Source: Anarhynchus alexandrinus (Eukaryota > Chordata > Aves > Charadriiformes > Charadriidae). Taken from it: a DNA stretch of 64,000 nt. The translations under genes were made by a program, and so were the position numbers. Below the pieces are notes generated by a model. The model saw only the letters and a program-made list of their open reading frames with translations, was not told the DNA's origin and ran no database searches. Location: the NCBI GenBank assembly GCA_008711295.1, contig VUYV01000226.1, positions 1,150,533 to 1,214,532 of the forward strand. Direction: 5' to 3'. This document shows, piece after piece, positions 33,985 through 47,344 of the stretch. Position 1 is the stretch's first letter, and each line of letters begins with the position of its first letter.

Positions 33985-34610
33985 CTGACCCGCCAACAGG
34001 GCTTTTTTTTCATAGTTTAAATAATTGAACCAGCAATGTTGAATAATAAATGATTTTAAACATTTCATAAAATTTAGTTATTAAACATTAATTTTTTTAA
34101 CTTTCAATATCTTTTATCTCCAAAGCATTTATATTCACTGGTTGGCTCCAAAAGCACAATATCAATTATCTCTTCACTGAAAAATACTTTTAACTCAAAT
34201 GAAATATATAAAAACATAACTCCTGTAGTTATTCTAAGATGCTTACAGCAGATGAAAGTAGATAATATTTTTGTTTGTGAAATTACATGCTACAATGTCT
34301 GCCTGTCTTTTTAAATTGAAAAACTGTGATCCCTGGAAGGGATCTTGTTCTTCGTGCTCAAAAATTAACTGGTGTTCATACACAATTTCTAGGCTTTTTC
34401 AGGCATTCTGTGAATGTATCATGCACTTCAGATTTCTCATTGTAAAGATCTGACAGTAAAAATAATGCTTAGTCCAAGTTATTCTTAGTAGTTATACAGA
34501 CCAGAATCAAATGAGATGTTAATTTTATGATTTATCTCTTTAATAAAATGTACTGTATTTTCATAGAATTAGGGAAGGCCCTTGCAGATACACAAAATTA
34601 CATGTCCAGC

Positions 34611-34635
34611 TTTTTTTTCTTTTTTTTTTTTTTTT
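34611..34635. repeat. T-rich homopolymer (25 bases, one C)
   Basis: The longest homopolymer-like tract in the window. No recognisable retrotransposed sequence lies on its 3' side. Confidence 0.95.
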
Positions 34636-35474
34636 GCTACAGAGGTTCTTCATTAAAGATTCAAAACAAGACATACCTGAATAATTTACATTGCCTTAAT
34701 TCACTGGGCAGGATAGTTAAGGTAAAAAAGACCAGTCATTCAGGCAACAGAAAGAATATATTCCAGAAAAAGAGCTTTATTAAAGCCACTGTCTTTGAAT
34801 AGCAGACTGTGTGTGTATGTATCTTCGTTTTAATGTTGGCTCATACTTCTCTGTTCTCTGTAGGTGGTTTCCAGTTTTAAGATGCTAGATTGATAGTAGA
34901 ATTATTTGCTGTTTAATAAACTCTGGAGCATTTCCACTCCAGTCAGTGGAAAAAGAGCCTTTGGCATTTTACATCTTTGCCTCATGTTAAAATGAAGGGT
35001 CACAGAGGAATGTACTCTTGACCCCGAAGGAGAGAAGCCTATACATTTTCTCAGCGATTCTCACAGTGATTCATGGCAATTCAGAGTACTTACTACAATA
35101 TGGTTTTCAGACAGTCATATAATAAAATATATAGCTCATAATCTTCAGCTCTATAAACACAGGTCACTACCTTGTGGGAACTCCCATGATTTAAGTCTGT
35201 GAAAATACTGCTGTATATTGTAGATCTGACATAGCCCTTACTAGGACTTTTTCCAGAGGACAGTCCCCATCCACAGAGGTGAAAAGCTTAGAGTGAGATT
35301 ATCCAAACAATTGCGTCCGAATAGCGGAAGACAGTTTTGAAACCCCACGAGAAAGCTCACTGCATAGTTTGTAGCTGACACGGACGTACGGATGATAGTG
35401 TACATGCATGCATGCTCAGCCGTTAACTTCTTTGTAAATCTGGTCATCAAAATGCTGGCGGCAGCTGCTGCTGC

Positions 35475-35491
35475 AAAAAAAAAAAAAAAAA
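35475..35491. repeat. A17 homopolymer after a GCTGCTGC run
   Basis: A17 directly preceded by GCAGCTGCTGCTGC (35461-35474) and followed by GCAGAGCA. It is the junction of two simple repeats. Confidence 0.95.
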
Positions 35492-38400
35492 GCAGAGCAC
35501 ATTGCTGAAATCTGAAATTTTAAATTGAGACTTTAAAATTAAACTTTATGTTGCCTAATTTCTTTCCAAGCTTAGAAGTATGGAAACAAGACTGGAAACT
35601 TCTGTTTCTGCTAAAGTATGGTGATTTTCCCACAAAGTGCACACTTTAATGTTTTAGCCCATGCTTCCAGGTGCAATCATGTCTACAAAGTATATTTGTC
35701 AAAGTTGGTATTTGATATTCAATGTGAAAACAGTGGCTAGCACAATCTCTTTAAAGCCAGTGAAATCATTAAATAAGTGCCTTGACAGACAGCAACATCT
35801 GTGCAATTGCATCTTGTAATCTTCACTGAAGTACATGGGAATATATTGGCATGTTCCAAAAAAAGAGTGATAGTATTTTGCCTAAGATACGATCTTCTGA
35901 ATAAAAGTGTAGAAAACTTGTTATTGGTGCAAGAGTGTTGTTGTCCAGTTCATACCGCTGCTATGTGAACATAGCCAGATGCAAAATCAACACAAGAACA
36001 GGTTTCTCTTTAGCAAAATTCTAACGTTAGTGTGAATACATCTACAGAAAATATTATGGCATTGAATGAAATATAAATTCTGTTTATATTATGTTAGTTC
36101 AAGTGTTATCTCTCAGATAATCAAAGCTTATTAAAAATATTCTTTGTTAACTCCATCAGAATAATTATAGAAGAAAATAATAACAATTACATTGTAATTT
36201 CTCTGAAAAGTAATAACCCAGAACTTAGTCTGACATGTAAATTAGATTATTACAAGAAATTGCAAATGAATTACAGTCAACCCTTCAGGCTTCCCGCTCT
36301 GAAAAGTTTGAAACAAAAAATTTCTCTTTAATAAGTCACAGGTGCTTTTAAGACTGGCAAAAGTTTCAGTCCATCTTTCATCTTCTTTAGGTTCTTTCAG
36401 CTTTCCAAAAAAAAATTCTGGATTTCCAGAAGATGAACCTCAGATTATTCATCACATCAGATATGGAATTGAATCAGCTATTTCTGTAACTTCTGTGTCC
36501 ATGTGTTTTGGAAAGAAATAATGTGCCGAATCCATAGTGGCTGATATTGTTCTTTTCCATTGGCTAATGTGAAATATTCTTCTTTAAAATGGAAGGTCAA
36601 GGCCAATATCTTCATAGCTCAGTACCTCACTACTGTATTTGTGATGTTTAGGGCTGAATTCACACATGGGACTTAAACCCCATGAATCTGCGTGTGGCAG
36701 CAGCGAACAATGTGCCCAAACTCCTTGTGCAATGCGTGGAGACGCGCTGGGCAGCAGGGTTTGTAGGCAAGGGACTACCTTGTGCCAAATAAATTGATAT
36801 AGTTGGCCACTGGGCCAGTCATGCAACCTCTTCTTCTGCAGGATATCACAGCTGGGTTCAGAGGAGGCTGCTGTGAATGTAGCCATAGGAAATGCCAAAT
36901 CCAGGAGCATTTGCTGAACAGGGGCTGCCTCCTGAATGGGAGCTGGTGAGCATTTTGCCACCTCCCCAGTACTGCATACCTCCTGCTGAGCCATCACATT
37001 CATGCTGGCACCGTTCATCTGTTCCCAAATCAGGCATCCTGCTCTTCAAAATTGCTGAGCATCCAGAAATTTTTACCCATCACAGTGGGAGCTGTGGGAT
37101 AAGTGGTCTGGAAAATCAAGTGATATGTCTCTTTACTTGAAATAGCATCTCAGGAACTAGTTTTGAAATGCTTGTCTGAAATCCTTTGCTTTCTCCTTGA
37201 ATGTGTCTGAAGTGCTCATCAATTTAGGAACTTCTGATTCAGTTGATCAGCATCTGAACAATAATCCTACTCGGAGCAGGATCTTTGAGCAGTGGATCTT
37301 CCTGTGGTCTGGTCCTCAGTCAGAAAGTGAAGGTATGCAGTGAAATACAGGTAGTCTATAGGAACGCATTGGAGTTTTTTATTCACAATTCTCTAATGGG
37401 AACAGTTTCTCCAATTCACTTGCCTTCCCAGCAGGCAGTTGCTGGTGTGGCAGCCTGTCGGAGGCCATCTCAAAGCAGACAAAAGCATTTAGACCACAGA
37501 CTTCGGTGGGTCTGGCTGGTATTCCCAGGGTTTCCCCACTCCTGGCAGCTGCAAGACTGGGGTCTTGAAGACTGTCGCCAAGGCATGACTTTGGAAAACC
37601 CTCTTTGGAGTGCTTGTCAGTGATATGTTTGGAGTTTTCATCAATTCAAATCTTTCTGTGGTAAGATTTAAGGATTATTTAAATAGGAGAATTAACTTTT
37701 TTCCGATGACATTGTGTCTATGTGTTTGTTTTAATGCAGTGGGTATTCTAAGCTCCTGTGAGCTGTAGGCATGTTTCTTGTGCTTTCTCCAGCAAGTTAT
37801 GAGTGCTGTTGCTGTAATTGCTTGTTTCTGCAGACAAAGAGTTGTTCTTCCTTCCATTCTCCCACTAACCAAGAAAAGTCTCTCCCATCCATTAGTAGCA
37901 GAGAATACCATTTCTCCCACTTCCTGGCTTTTCTGGCAGCTGCAAACAAATAACTGTCCTGCTAATAGTCCCTCTGTTCCAGAGATTAGTGCTTTAAGCA
38001 TGTGAAAACAATATTTCTCAATTTATTTTGACAGAGTTTTATTTGTCAAGTTTATGGAAAGCTTAAGCAAGTCAGATGCTGTGACACTTCTTCCAAAATC
38101 TTCTTGAACCAGTTGCAGTGAAGAAGCTAGCATTTGCTCACCACCCATAGCATTCTTTCTCCCCATGTATCCTTCCTTGCTCATATTTTACCCTTCCACT
38201 CACCTAACACCAAGCACACTGTAGGTAAAAATACTCTTTCAATCTCTTTCTTCAGTGATACAGCTATCTTATATACTAGTAGTTAATCTTTTCTCTAATA
38301 GAATATCTGACCTGCAATACAATTATATAGCACCAGAGGTGACTTAGGCAAGGAAATGTAAGGAAGTTCTCATTCTTAACCATTTAAACCTAAACTTTTC

Positions 38401-41400
38401 GTGCCTAAGGGACAGAAACAAATGGGCATTAACCAAATATAAATCATGGATAGCAGAAGGGATTTTTCACCATAAATGTAGTGAGTTTTGGGGCAGCTCC
38501 CAGTAGGATTAATGAGGGTGGTCTAATTGTCAGGTGGAAAGAGATCAGTTCATGAACAACATTATATGATATGGTTGTATGCAGAAGTGGGCCAGACATG
38601 ATGATGCTTGGTGATAATGGCAGTTCTGTTCTGTGAAGTCTCTGTTGATGGAGAGGCACTATGACAACAGCCTCTAAAAGCCATATTGCTTAACTGGCTT
38701 ATGTGCTTAACTCTTAGGAAGATGTATGGGGAAGGTGGTGAGGAGAGACGGTGACTGTGATTACAGTTACTACTGAGGATTCCTGTGTGCGCGTTTGGGC
38801 TTGTCTGGGAAGACAACAGCTATGCCTCTAACGTTAAATGTGCCAGTAGCTTTTTTGAAAGGAAAATCCAGATCCTCTGGAAATTGGTTTTATCCTTTAA
38901 GTTTATGTGAACACCAAGGAGCTCTGTTCAAACCTATCAGAAAGCAAGAAATATCCTTAGGGGAAAGAGTTGCAGGAGAAAAAAACCACTGAGGACTACA
39001 GCAGTGAGTGAAACGAACTACGCTCCATCCTCCCATGCATCGTCTCCCTGGAGTACGTGATGCCGATCCCCTGTGGTGTTGAGTGATGAGCAGTGACAGT
39101 CTGAGGAATGAGATGTCTTCCTGCGGCAGCAGAACAATCAGGCCCCATGCATAAAGACTAACACTGACACCCTCCCCAAAACAGGGCAGGCAAAGCAGTG
39201 AGGGGCTTCCTACAGGGCTAATGCTACGTGGAGACGAGATGAAGCAGGTCATTAGCAGTAGCTGTGTAGTATATGATAGCAAAAAGCATTCACAAACATT
39301 TAATTAAAATTAATTTAATGGTTGGATTTAAGCTGTTATTCCAGAAGTTAAATGCCAGTTACCAATGCGTTAAAATGCACAATAATGACTGCATAAATAA
39401 ATACATTTGTTGTTCTAACCTGTAACTATAGTAATGTTGCGCATTCAGTAGAATTGTGCTGGGGGCCCTAGCTTTCAACTGCTATTGCAAGAGCTGTCAT
39501 CCATCACATTTTCTTGTCATGTTCATATTTTCGCTATTGTTCACTGGGTAAGGAGGAGGGTTTTTTTGTTTTCTGAGCAACTCTGGGAAGTAGGGAGATG
39601 AAGAAAGTAGAAGCCAAAATTTTAGTGTTCTAGTTGATAGTCCTTGTTAGGCTAAAAAGACAGATCTCTGGATTTTTCAGTTTGGGAAGTTAATTTAGAC
39701 TCTAGAGTTTTGATTTAAAAAGGAAAGCAAAACCATTTGGACTCATCGTGGAGCACACTGCAGGCTGCAAGGCTTTGCAGGAATTCCTTTGTGTTCGTTG
39801 GTACTGTAAAAACCACCTTAGTAGACCAGATGTCACGTCTGTCCAGTCTGGCATCTTGTCTCCAAGAGGGGCTAACACTGTATGTGACAGAAGATACATG
39901 TGCTATACTTCTTTGTTAAAAAGATTTAATTCTGAAGGTACAGAGCAAGTTACATGAAACTTATCTGCAGATGTTTAGAGGGTGTTATCATACAGAATTG
40001 AGTTTTTAAAGGGAAGACATCAAAATTTTTATGAAATATTTTATCGGGAAAAGCCACGTTTAAGAAAGCAATTCAATGAATAAGCACTTCTGAATAAAGA
40101 CCTGAACTCCATAAGCAGTGTTAAAGCTGCCAAAATTCTTGGACAGTCCTGAGAAGTCCTCCCTGCTTGCCAGTCTCTTACATTAGGCGCACATTCTTCC
40201 ACGGTTTCGTTCTTCCTTTGGGATGTAAAATTTATTATGAAGTGAAATTGCTGTGAAAAAAAAAATTAATGAATTGCTTCCTGTTACTCATTAACCTTGC
40301 AGGTTTCTCTTTAACTCTGAACTAAGCAGTAGGCACAAAACTGTTCTGTTGATTCAAGATGCCGTAACATTTTGACATGGATGAAAATTAACCTGGTAAG
40401 CTCACCGTGGGTCAGAAAACGTTCCCGCTTTTAATCTAGTAAACCTTCAGTGAGAAACTCCCCTGTGAGTATCAAGCAATAAATGATAATGAATAAAATG
40501 TTCACTGGAAAAAAATCCCCAAGAAATGAGTGACTTGAAGTACCTCGTATGAAATATTAAAGAAATGCAAAGCCAAGTTAGCAAATGTTTTCTGTTCAGT
40601 GGCTGAGTGGTATGTCTCTGACTGAGACGCTTTCCCCGAGGAATCTACCAAGACCATGCCTGTGAATGCATGGTGCCACTGCTGAGGCTGGCGTCCTACT
40701 TCAGTGCTGGGAATCAGCCCCTCTCTTCCCACCACTGCTGCCTGCGGACCCCTGACCGCACTGGGGAATTAGGCTCTGAATAACACCCAGGTAACCCAAA
40801 GCTGACTCTGTCCGTGCCTCTCATCCCATCCTCCCACGTTCACCATGCCCAGGGAAGGAGTGTTGTTTGGGGCTCCCACACCCCAAAGACAAAGCTGTCC
40901 CAGAAAGCAGTTGGGAATGTTCAGAAATAGACCCAGCTGTGGGGAAAACTGGAAGAAGTGGGCTTGAGTGATGGTTACCCATTGCAAAGTAGAGATTTAG
41001 TGGGGTTTTTTTTCAAACATATTGGTGTGAGAAGTCTGCCAGACATAGGTGTGAGAAGAGTGAGTTAGCACATTTTATGGGTTCAGAAATAAATGGAGTC
41101 ACTCAAATCTTTTGGCTGTATGAGCTCCTCAGCACATCTTTCAGCTGTGCTTTTTGTGTTTTGTTTCTTCAGGTGCTTATTTAAGTATTTGCCAACACAC
41201 TCTTTGAAATGAATTTGAGAAATGGGCCGAAGACATCAGATATCTTATATGTTCGTCTTTGACACAAACGAACAGCGTGTTTGACATACAGATACACTTT
41301 GTGCGCTCTAAACTGAGTCATTTCCTGTATTCTAATTCTTAAATGGCAAAAGATCTTAGAGGTCATTTCAACTTCTGAGCGTTGCCTGTTAAATTGGGAA

Positions 41401-41570
41401 GAGAGGGGAGGATAACATAAACAGTGTTCATCTGTACGTGAAAAGATCACTTAGAGAAATAGAGAGTCAAAGGTTTTATCTGACGTTAAGGATTATTCTG
41501 TTACTGAGTTTTTAAAAAGAAAGAACATAAATGGGCATCCCAGTTAACCAAACTTGAGAATGCTGGCTGT

Positions 41571-41905
41571 CACCTTACCTGCACGCGTCCCCCTGGGAGA
41601 AACATAGCACTGAGCTGTGGCCATGGACACCACCCTCCAGCCTGTGCCTGATGTTTGCCACCCTGCAGCGGGCTTTCTCGCCCCAGATCCGTGCGGGTGC
41701 TCCGAGCAGGTAAAATGGGAGCAGGGAACATGACAGTACGTTATCCCTGGCCACTCCTGAGGTGTGTACCCGAGAGCAGGCTGTCGGGGAGGTGGGAATG
41801 AAGATTTTGATCCTCTGTAGGTCCAAAGGGCCTTGTAATTGATTGCGAGCGAGGCGGCGAGACCGTCCCAAATCCAATTCCAGTTACTGCACTGTGCCCA
41901 TCTAA
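41571..41905. other. CpG-retaining segment with donor-like sites, unclassified
   Basis: About 330 bases that keep noticeably more CpG than their neighbours, for example GCGAGCGAGGCGGCGAGACC at about 41846-41865 and CACGCGTCC at 41582. The minus strand has a 124-codon open frame (41544-41918) that crosses a strong donor match (GTGCAG|GTAAGG, exon end at 41579). The plus strand has CCGAGCAG|GTAAAA at about 41709. I see no good acceptor for either and no recognisable product. It might be a regulatory element, a non-coding exon, or a decayed CpG-rich repeat. Confidence 0.3.
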
Positions 41906-44900
41906 AAACCCCCGACATGGTATTTGGATATTGTGCTCCCTTATAGATTCTCTATAAACTGCCAGGCAGGGCTGCTGTGTGCTGTTAAATTATTGCTGTA
42001 CTGTAACACAGAAACTGCCCAGAAACTGCCTGTGCACAGCAATATACAATTCTATACAGAGTTTGTTTTTTAACAAGAGAGGTTGCCTACATTTTTATGA
42101 TCGTATATGGGTGCCAGGTCTAGGCATCTTCATTAATTTCACTCTGTCTTCGACTGAAGATACCATATATTGTGTTTTATTGGTTGTCCATCGTGATTGA
42201 TTGTGACTGTGACTCAGAGTGATGTAGATATGTTTTTATTTTAATTCTGTGCAAGTCGTCATCCAAGAGCAGATTAGTTTTGAAGAACAGGTGTGCTGGA
42301 AGTGAAGCACTTGAATTTTAGGAGTTTGGGAAATGGTGCTTTATTGTCTGAGCTCTTTCGTGTCTCTTCTCATCTCCAACTTGGCAGCGTGCTTCCCCTT
42401 GAAGGCTCATCAGCATCATAACAAATTTGTATCCTCATGCCTTGTTCCAGACCAGTTTCTTTCCAGTTACTGATATTGATCTGATAAGTGCTAAGGAGAG
42501 ATTTCAGAGTGCTATTACCGTATGTAGTGACTGGCTGTTTTGAAATCTTTTGTCCTGTCTTACATGAGGAAGGCTTCACCAAAGTAAATATCATGTCATT
42601 GTATATGTAGATATAGATGATATATTATGTATTTTGTCGTCATGATTGTTTGTGGCTAATCAACAAAAGCCACCATATAGACTTCAGTCTAGGCGGGGAA
42701 AGAAAAGACCTCATCTGGCAAGAAGAAAACAATCAAATTCCTTAGGATATGCTTGAGAAAGCAAGAAGCAAGAGACCAAATGAAGAAGCTGAACAGCTTT
42801 AATAAAATTCAACATTATTCCTTTGGTTTATTCAAGACTTTGCAAGTGACTATCCAGGCTTAATGGCATTCACTGACATTATGACAACAGGGGATGCTCC
42901 ACAGACAGAAAGGGGAATTAGAAGTACGCAAGGTTAACTGGAATGATGCTGCTAGTAATAAGCCACTGGAACTAGACTGTCACTCACCCTCTCCTTCTGC
43001 TTCTGGCGCCTGATTATCCTGTCAGTTGTTCATATGCTTCTCCCATCAGTTTCAGTAAGAGGAAGGTGTAAAAAAGACGGACAAGATAGTCATATATTTA
43101 AATCAAATATACTAAATACGGTAAATACAGGGTGTGACATGCCCCAGATTATGTGTATGTCATGGTGTATCATTTTACTGCTAAATGATATGACATGATA
43201 TAGCCTAATGCGACGTGAAATGACACAGCCTAACTACAAGTGCCATTTGATGCAGAAAGATGCGTTTAAAGAGCAATGTGATGAATCCACTGTGTATGAT
43301 CACTTTTTAACAGGGTATCCAGCCTGCTTGTGCTTGGAGTTGTGAAGCTGTTGGACTCTCCTACTTTGGACTTCTTGAGGCTCTCTGCTTCAGGGCCGCT
43401 AGCCTGTCTTGGTCTGGCTTAGGGCCGGAAGTTGGTGCTTCATCTCACTGGTCTTTGACAGGGTGACATGTTTCAACTGAGTGCCAGAAGCCACTTGTGA
43501 TCCATTACCGTAATTAAGGTTGGATGTACTGACTTTTTCCTGTGTAATTTTTTTTCCTTTTCTTTCCTTTCCTCCTTTTTTCAAGCTCTTGAAAAATAAG
43601 AATAGTAGCTAATGTTTGCTGGGGGGCCAGTCCCACTCCTTCCCAGCCAGAATTTGGCTATCCATCTTCCTTCTATACATCCCTTACATGTTTACTTTCC
43701 ACCCGATAACTGCAGGCAGCTGGGTTCTCCAAAAAGCAGCAGCAGAAACAGAGCAGAAAAGAGATGATAGAGGGTAGAGGCCATCTCATGGGGCACTTAC
43801 AGAAACTCATAGGACCCCCAAATGCAAAAAAAGAGAAGCATCTACAGGATTCTGAACTGGTTCACTTTAACACCAGCAAAAAGCATACAAAGTGTCGTGT
43901 GCTACTTTGTAGTTAGCTGACTTCATTGCCAGGCTGTTTTTCTTGGTCTGGTACTTGGGGAGGAGAACTGCATGCACTGCAGATGTTCTGTCACGTCATG
44001 TCTCTCTTGGGCAGCCATGGTAACTAAAAGGAAAAAGACCATAGTGACATGTCCCAAAACAAACTTAACCAAATTCTCTAAAGCCAAGTGAGAGTGGGAT
44101 TCAAAGCAGGTTTTTCTTCTGCGTATTTCAGGCCAATAGCTAGAACAAGGCTCCTCATCACATACGGGAAGGGTAAGCGTTTGGGCAGCTTGGCAGAAAC
44201 TCAAGAGAGCAGAAGAATTAAGTGTTTGGGTTTTTTTTGGTGAAGGTTTGAGATCATTGTACAAAGTTTTGGATTGGAGGTGGGTCAGTGGGGCTAATAA
44301 GGAAGTCTTAACAAAGTTTTGGACACTGATGTTTTTCAAAGTGCTAACAGCCGGGCAGCTTGGAAGAGGAATACTCAGTGGTACGTGCTGTGAGATGTAA
44401 AAGAGGCTTACAGTTCTGCTGCTGTGGCCCCCCAAACCTGTTATATGAGAGTTTACATCTATGAAAGGTAAAATTGTCAGCACACATTTGCAAAATAAAT
44501 AGGAGCAAGCAAATTGCCATTCTGGGTCTGACTGAATAACTGAATATACATTGTTTTCTTGTAGTTCTCAATCATCTGCTGTGATGTTTCCATGCAGTTA
44601 CTGTTAGTAATACGAGTGCTGGTACATAGTGACAATGACCTAGGCTAGAACAATAATGTTTAAGGAATCATATGGAGAAAGTCAAAAGTAATCCCTACCT
44701 TGAAAATTTGTGTAACGGGTCTGGAGAGGCTGGGGACCACTCTGCATGCCTCCATCCCACCCCTCTGCCTCCTGTGCTTAGGCCTGACACCATGCAAAAT
44801 CACAGACAAAGGTCTGCTTTTCCAGAACCTCTCAGAAAGCGCTGTGCAGAGCTAGATATATGTCAGTGCTGGTTTTATATAAATTAACCGTATGTGGAAG

Positions 44901-46572
44901 AAAGGAACGTGATCCCTGTCGTCAGGGACGAGCCTGGTTTCTGAAGCCATATAGCTTCTTTTGGTTGGGATCACCGACCTGTGGAAGCCTGGGGCAGCAA
45001 CCCTGCCCGACCTGGCTGCCTGGTCTCACGTCTCCGCACGGAGAGCCCATGTGCAGGTCCCTGCGGGGGGTGCCGGGGAACATGCTGTAGCTGGGACACA
45101 TCTAGGTGTGTCTAGCTGAAGCCTATGTTCAGGCCCGAAGCAGGAGCTCCAAGACAGAGCTCTGAGAGAGCTCCTGGGGTGTCCTTGCACCACTGTCTAG
45201 AGCACCAATGGTGAGCACGGAGCTGCCGACAGTGCTGACCTGAGCCTGGAAACTGAAGATATATAGCTTTGTATAGTAGTATATCAAGGTAAAAGAAAAA
45301 TGGAGACTGCCATGACAAGCAGTGCTTTGCCTTTCCTCCTTCAAATGTCTTTGGCTTTGTCTATCATCTACCTGTAGGAAATGGGAGGCAGTGAAGTCTC
45401 GGTCGTATTTTCATCGCACACCAGGTTTGTTTATCAGAGACTTTTTATTTCCAGTGATGGCCAGGAGAGTGCTTCTGCCTGCTCTAGTGTGGGAGCAGCC
45501 CTGCAGCTCCCCACTGTAACCAGGCGGCAGGGACGCGGTGTGGGTCCTTGGCCTGATAGTGGAGGGAGGTTGAGAGGCCATGGGGGCTGGCCCTGCAGAC
45601 TCCTTTAGCTTGGGTGCCTAGGAGCTGCAACACCAGGCAGTAGTTTGAGTCTGACTTGTGTAATGGGCTTTTTGGCTGTGATTGTTGCTTCTAAGATGTT
45701 TAATTAAGCCTTTTTTCATACTACTGACATGAAAATTCTACTGACCTTCTATTTTTCTGTAAGTCTGTCCTGTCCTTCCCATCTTGCTACTGGGGTGTGC
45801 CTAAATCTATAGCTCACGTTGAGGGGGAGGTGTTTAAGTCTGTCTTTTAGTGGATTTACTGTCATTTAATACACAGTCCAGAGTTGCTGTAGACATCAAC
45901 AGCACTAATCTCTGTACACAACGTTTGGTAAAAAAGGAACGGTTGTCTCCAAGTCTCCACAAACACTGCATTAGATGATTTCTACTGGAGGGTAGTTTTA
46001 GTTGGAGCGAGGGAGGGGAGTAAGTCTTGTTGCTTAAAGAACGAGTTCAAAGACTTCCACTGCAGTTTGGGGACAGGGTGAAGTGTCTCTGAATTATTAA
46101 TTCCTGCTCTGAGTAGGGAAAATATATGTGCGGCTCAGGACTTAGAAAAAATGTGTCTCCTTGGCTAACAGTGAACTCTAATAAGATAGAGCCTAGCCGC
46201 TGTTGGTGTGAAAATGGGAGCAGTTTTCAGGTTTCCTTCATACCTGAGTCTTCCCTTAAATTTTGTTCTTAAACTCCTGCATCATTAACATGCAGTTAAT
46301 AATTTGGCAATTAATTTAGCAGCCATCTGTCTTTTTGCATATTTTGTAATCTAATAACAGTTGCAGCCATTGGAAGAGACCATTTGCCAATGAGTCTGAG
46401 ATAATATGATGGTGTCAGTTCATTCCAGGCACAAAACAAACAGAGACTGCACTTTCATCCTTGAGAGGAACCTTTCAAGTGCATCCAAGAATTCCACAGG
46501 GCAAATGCCAAGTCTCTGCATCTGTGTCTCCAAGCTATACTCAGAATTTCTTCCATTTCTTTTTGCCTCTAG
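41906..46572. other. No gene seen
   Basis: The 186-codon minus-strand open frame at 43923-44483 is the longest in the window that does not touch the gap, but its composition is random and it has no domain. GC-richer patches at 44960-45090 and 45440-45610 contain only short open frames. An imperfect inverted repeat is at 45141-45176 (9-base arms CAGGAGCTC/GAGCTCCTG). Confidence 0.45.
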
Positions 46573-46678
46573 GGATCCACCAGCCACAGTGTGTCTGAAC
46601 TGATCGCTTACCACCAGAATCATCTGTGTTTTGGATATCTTTGATATCTTCAGCTCATCCCTCACAACAACATCTGAG
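46573..46678 (+). ncRNA. Candidate non-coding exon bounded by strong splice-site matches
   Basis: A long pyrimidine-rich tract ending TTTTTGCCTCTAG (46571-46572 is the AG) is followed 106 bases later by CATCTGAG|GTAAGA (GT at 46679). Both sites match the vertebrate consensus closely. All three plus-strand frames contain a stop within the segment, so an ordinary internal coding exon is excluded. It would have to be an untranslated exon or part of a long non-coding RNA. Such pairs also arise by chance in 64 kb of DNA, so support is weak. Confidence 0.2.
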
Positions 46679-47344
46679 GTAAGACTCTAATTAAGGACTG
46701 TTGTTTCTTCTCTTGGAGGTTAGTATTCTTGTACTTCCGTGGCCTCTGCTTTGAGACTTTCTGACTAATGTCAAGGACCGAGCAAATTACTCAGAACTTC
46801 TTGTCAGCTATGTTCCTTTTCAAAAGTTTAATTAGCAGAGAATAGCACAGTTTGAAATAAATGTAGCCAAACCAAAAGTTAGCTCCTCAAAGTGCCTAGC
46901 TTGTTAGCAGTAAGGCTCTTAGGACTATATCTCTTTTGGAATGGTACAAGCTTAAGACAGTTAGCAGAACTCCACAATCAATGAGTCCCAAAACTGCTTT
47001 TACACACACCTGCAGACAATCTAAAAATATAGAACATCTGCAGTGTATATGTATGTATATATGAAATGAGCTTTTTTTTATTTTTCCTTTGCATTGGGTG
47101 CTACTATGTGGACTAAACCAACATAATGTTATTACTGTACTTAAGAACTAAATCAGTCCAAAAGTGTGGACCTTGTCCAAATGGACAAAAGTCCATTTCT
47201 TTGTTCCTGGAGACTTGCAAGTTATTCTGCAGGACTCTGGAACTCTCGTGTCTGGAATAGGGACCACATGTGTGTTTTTATTGTTATCTTGTGTTGCAGC
47301 AGGGCTTACTGTCTGAATCACTTCAAGTGTTCACAAACCTCAGT
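46679..47344. other. No gene seen
   Basis: AT-rich sequence with no recognisable feature before the old CR1 tail that begins near 47345. Confidence 0.5.

Larger units (their letters stand above)
33985..41570. other. No gene seen
   Basis: AT-rich with T-rich (34611-34635) and A17 (35475-35491) tracts. A minus-strand 144-codon open frame at 36584-37018 and a 130-codon one at 38890-39282 have no recognisable motifs or convincing exon boundaries. The block 36640-37620 is compositionally distinct (more GC), but I cannot classify it. Confidence 0.45.

Noticed and set aside
34611..34660. T-rich tract as the poly-A tail of a minus-strand retrocopy
   Set aside because: The adjoining sequence on the 3' side shows no recognisable gene or SINE, and no target-site duplication was seen.
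41345..41375. Possible CR1 3' UTR scrap (GATCTTAGAGGTCATTTCAACT)
   Set aside because: Only about 20 bases resemble the CR1 tail and no terminal octamer follows, so it is too short to separate from chance.
43923..44483. 186-codon minus-strand open frame, the longest gap-free one
   Set aside because: It has no domain or motif, random composition and no splice or promoter support. With stops at roughly one codon in twenty, about one such frame is expected by chance in 64 kb over six frames (back-of-envelope estimate).
45141..45176. 9-base inverted repeat CAGGAGCTC/GAGCTCCTG
   Set aside because: It has short arms with an 18-base spacer and no target-site duplication, so there is no sign of a DNA transposon.
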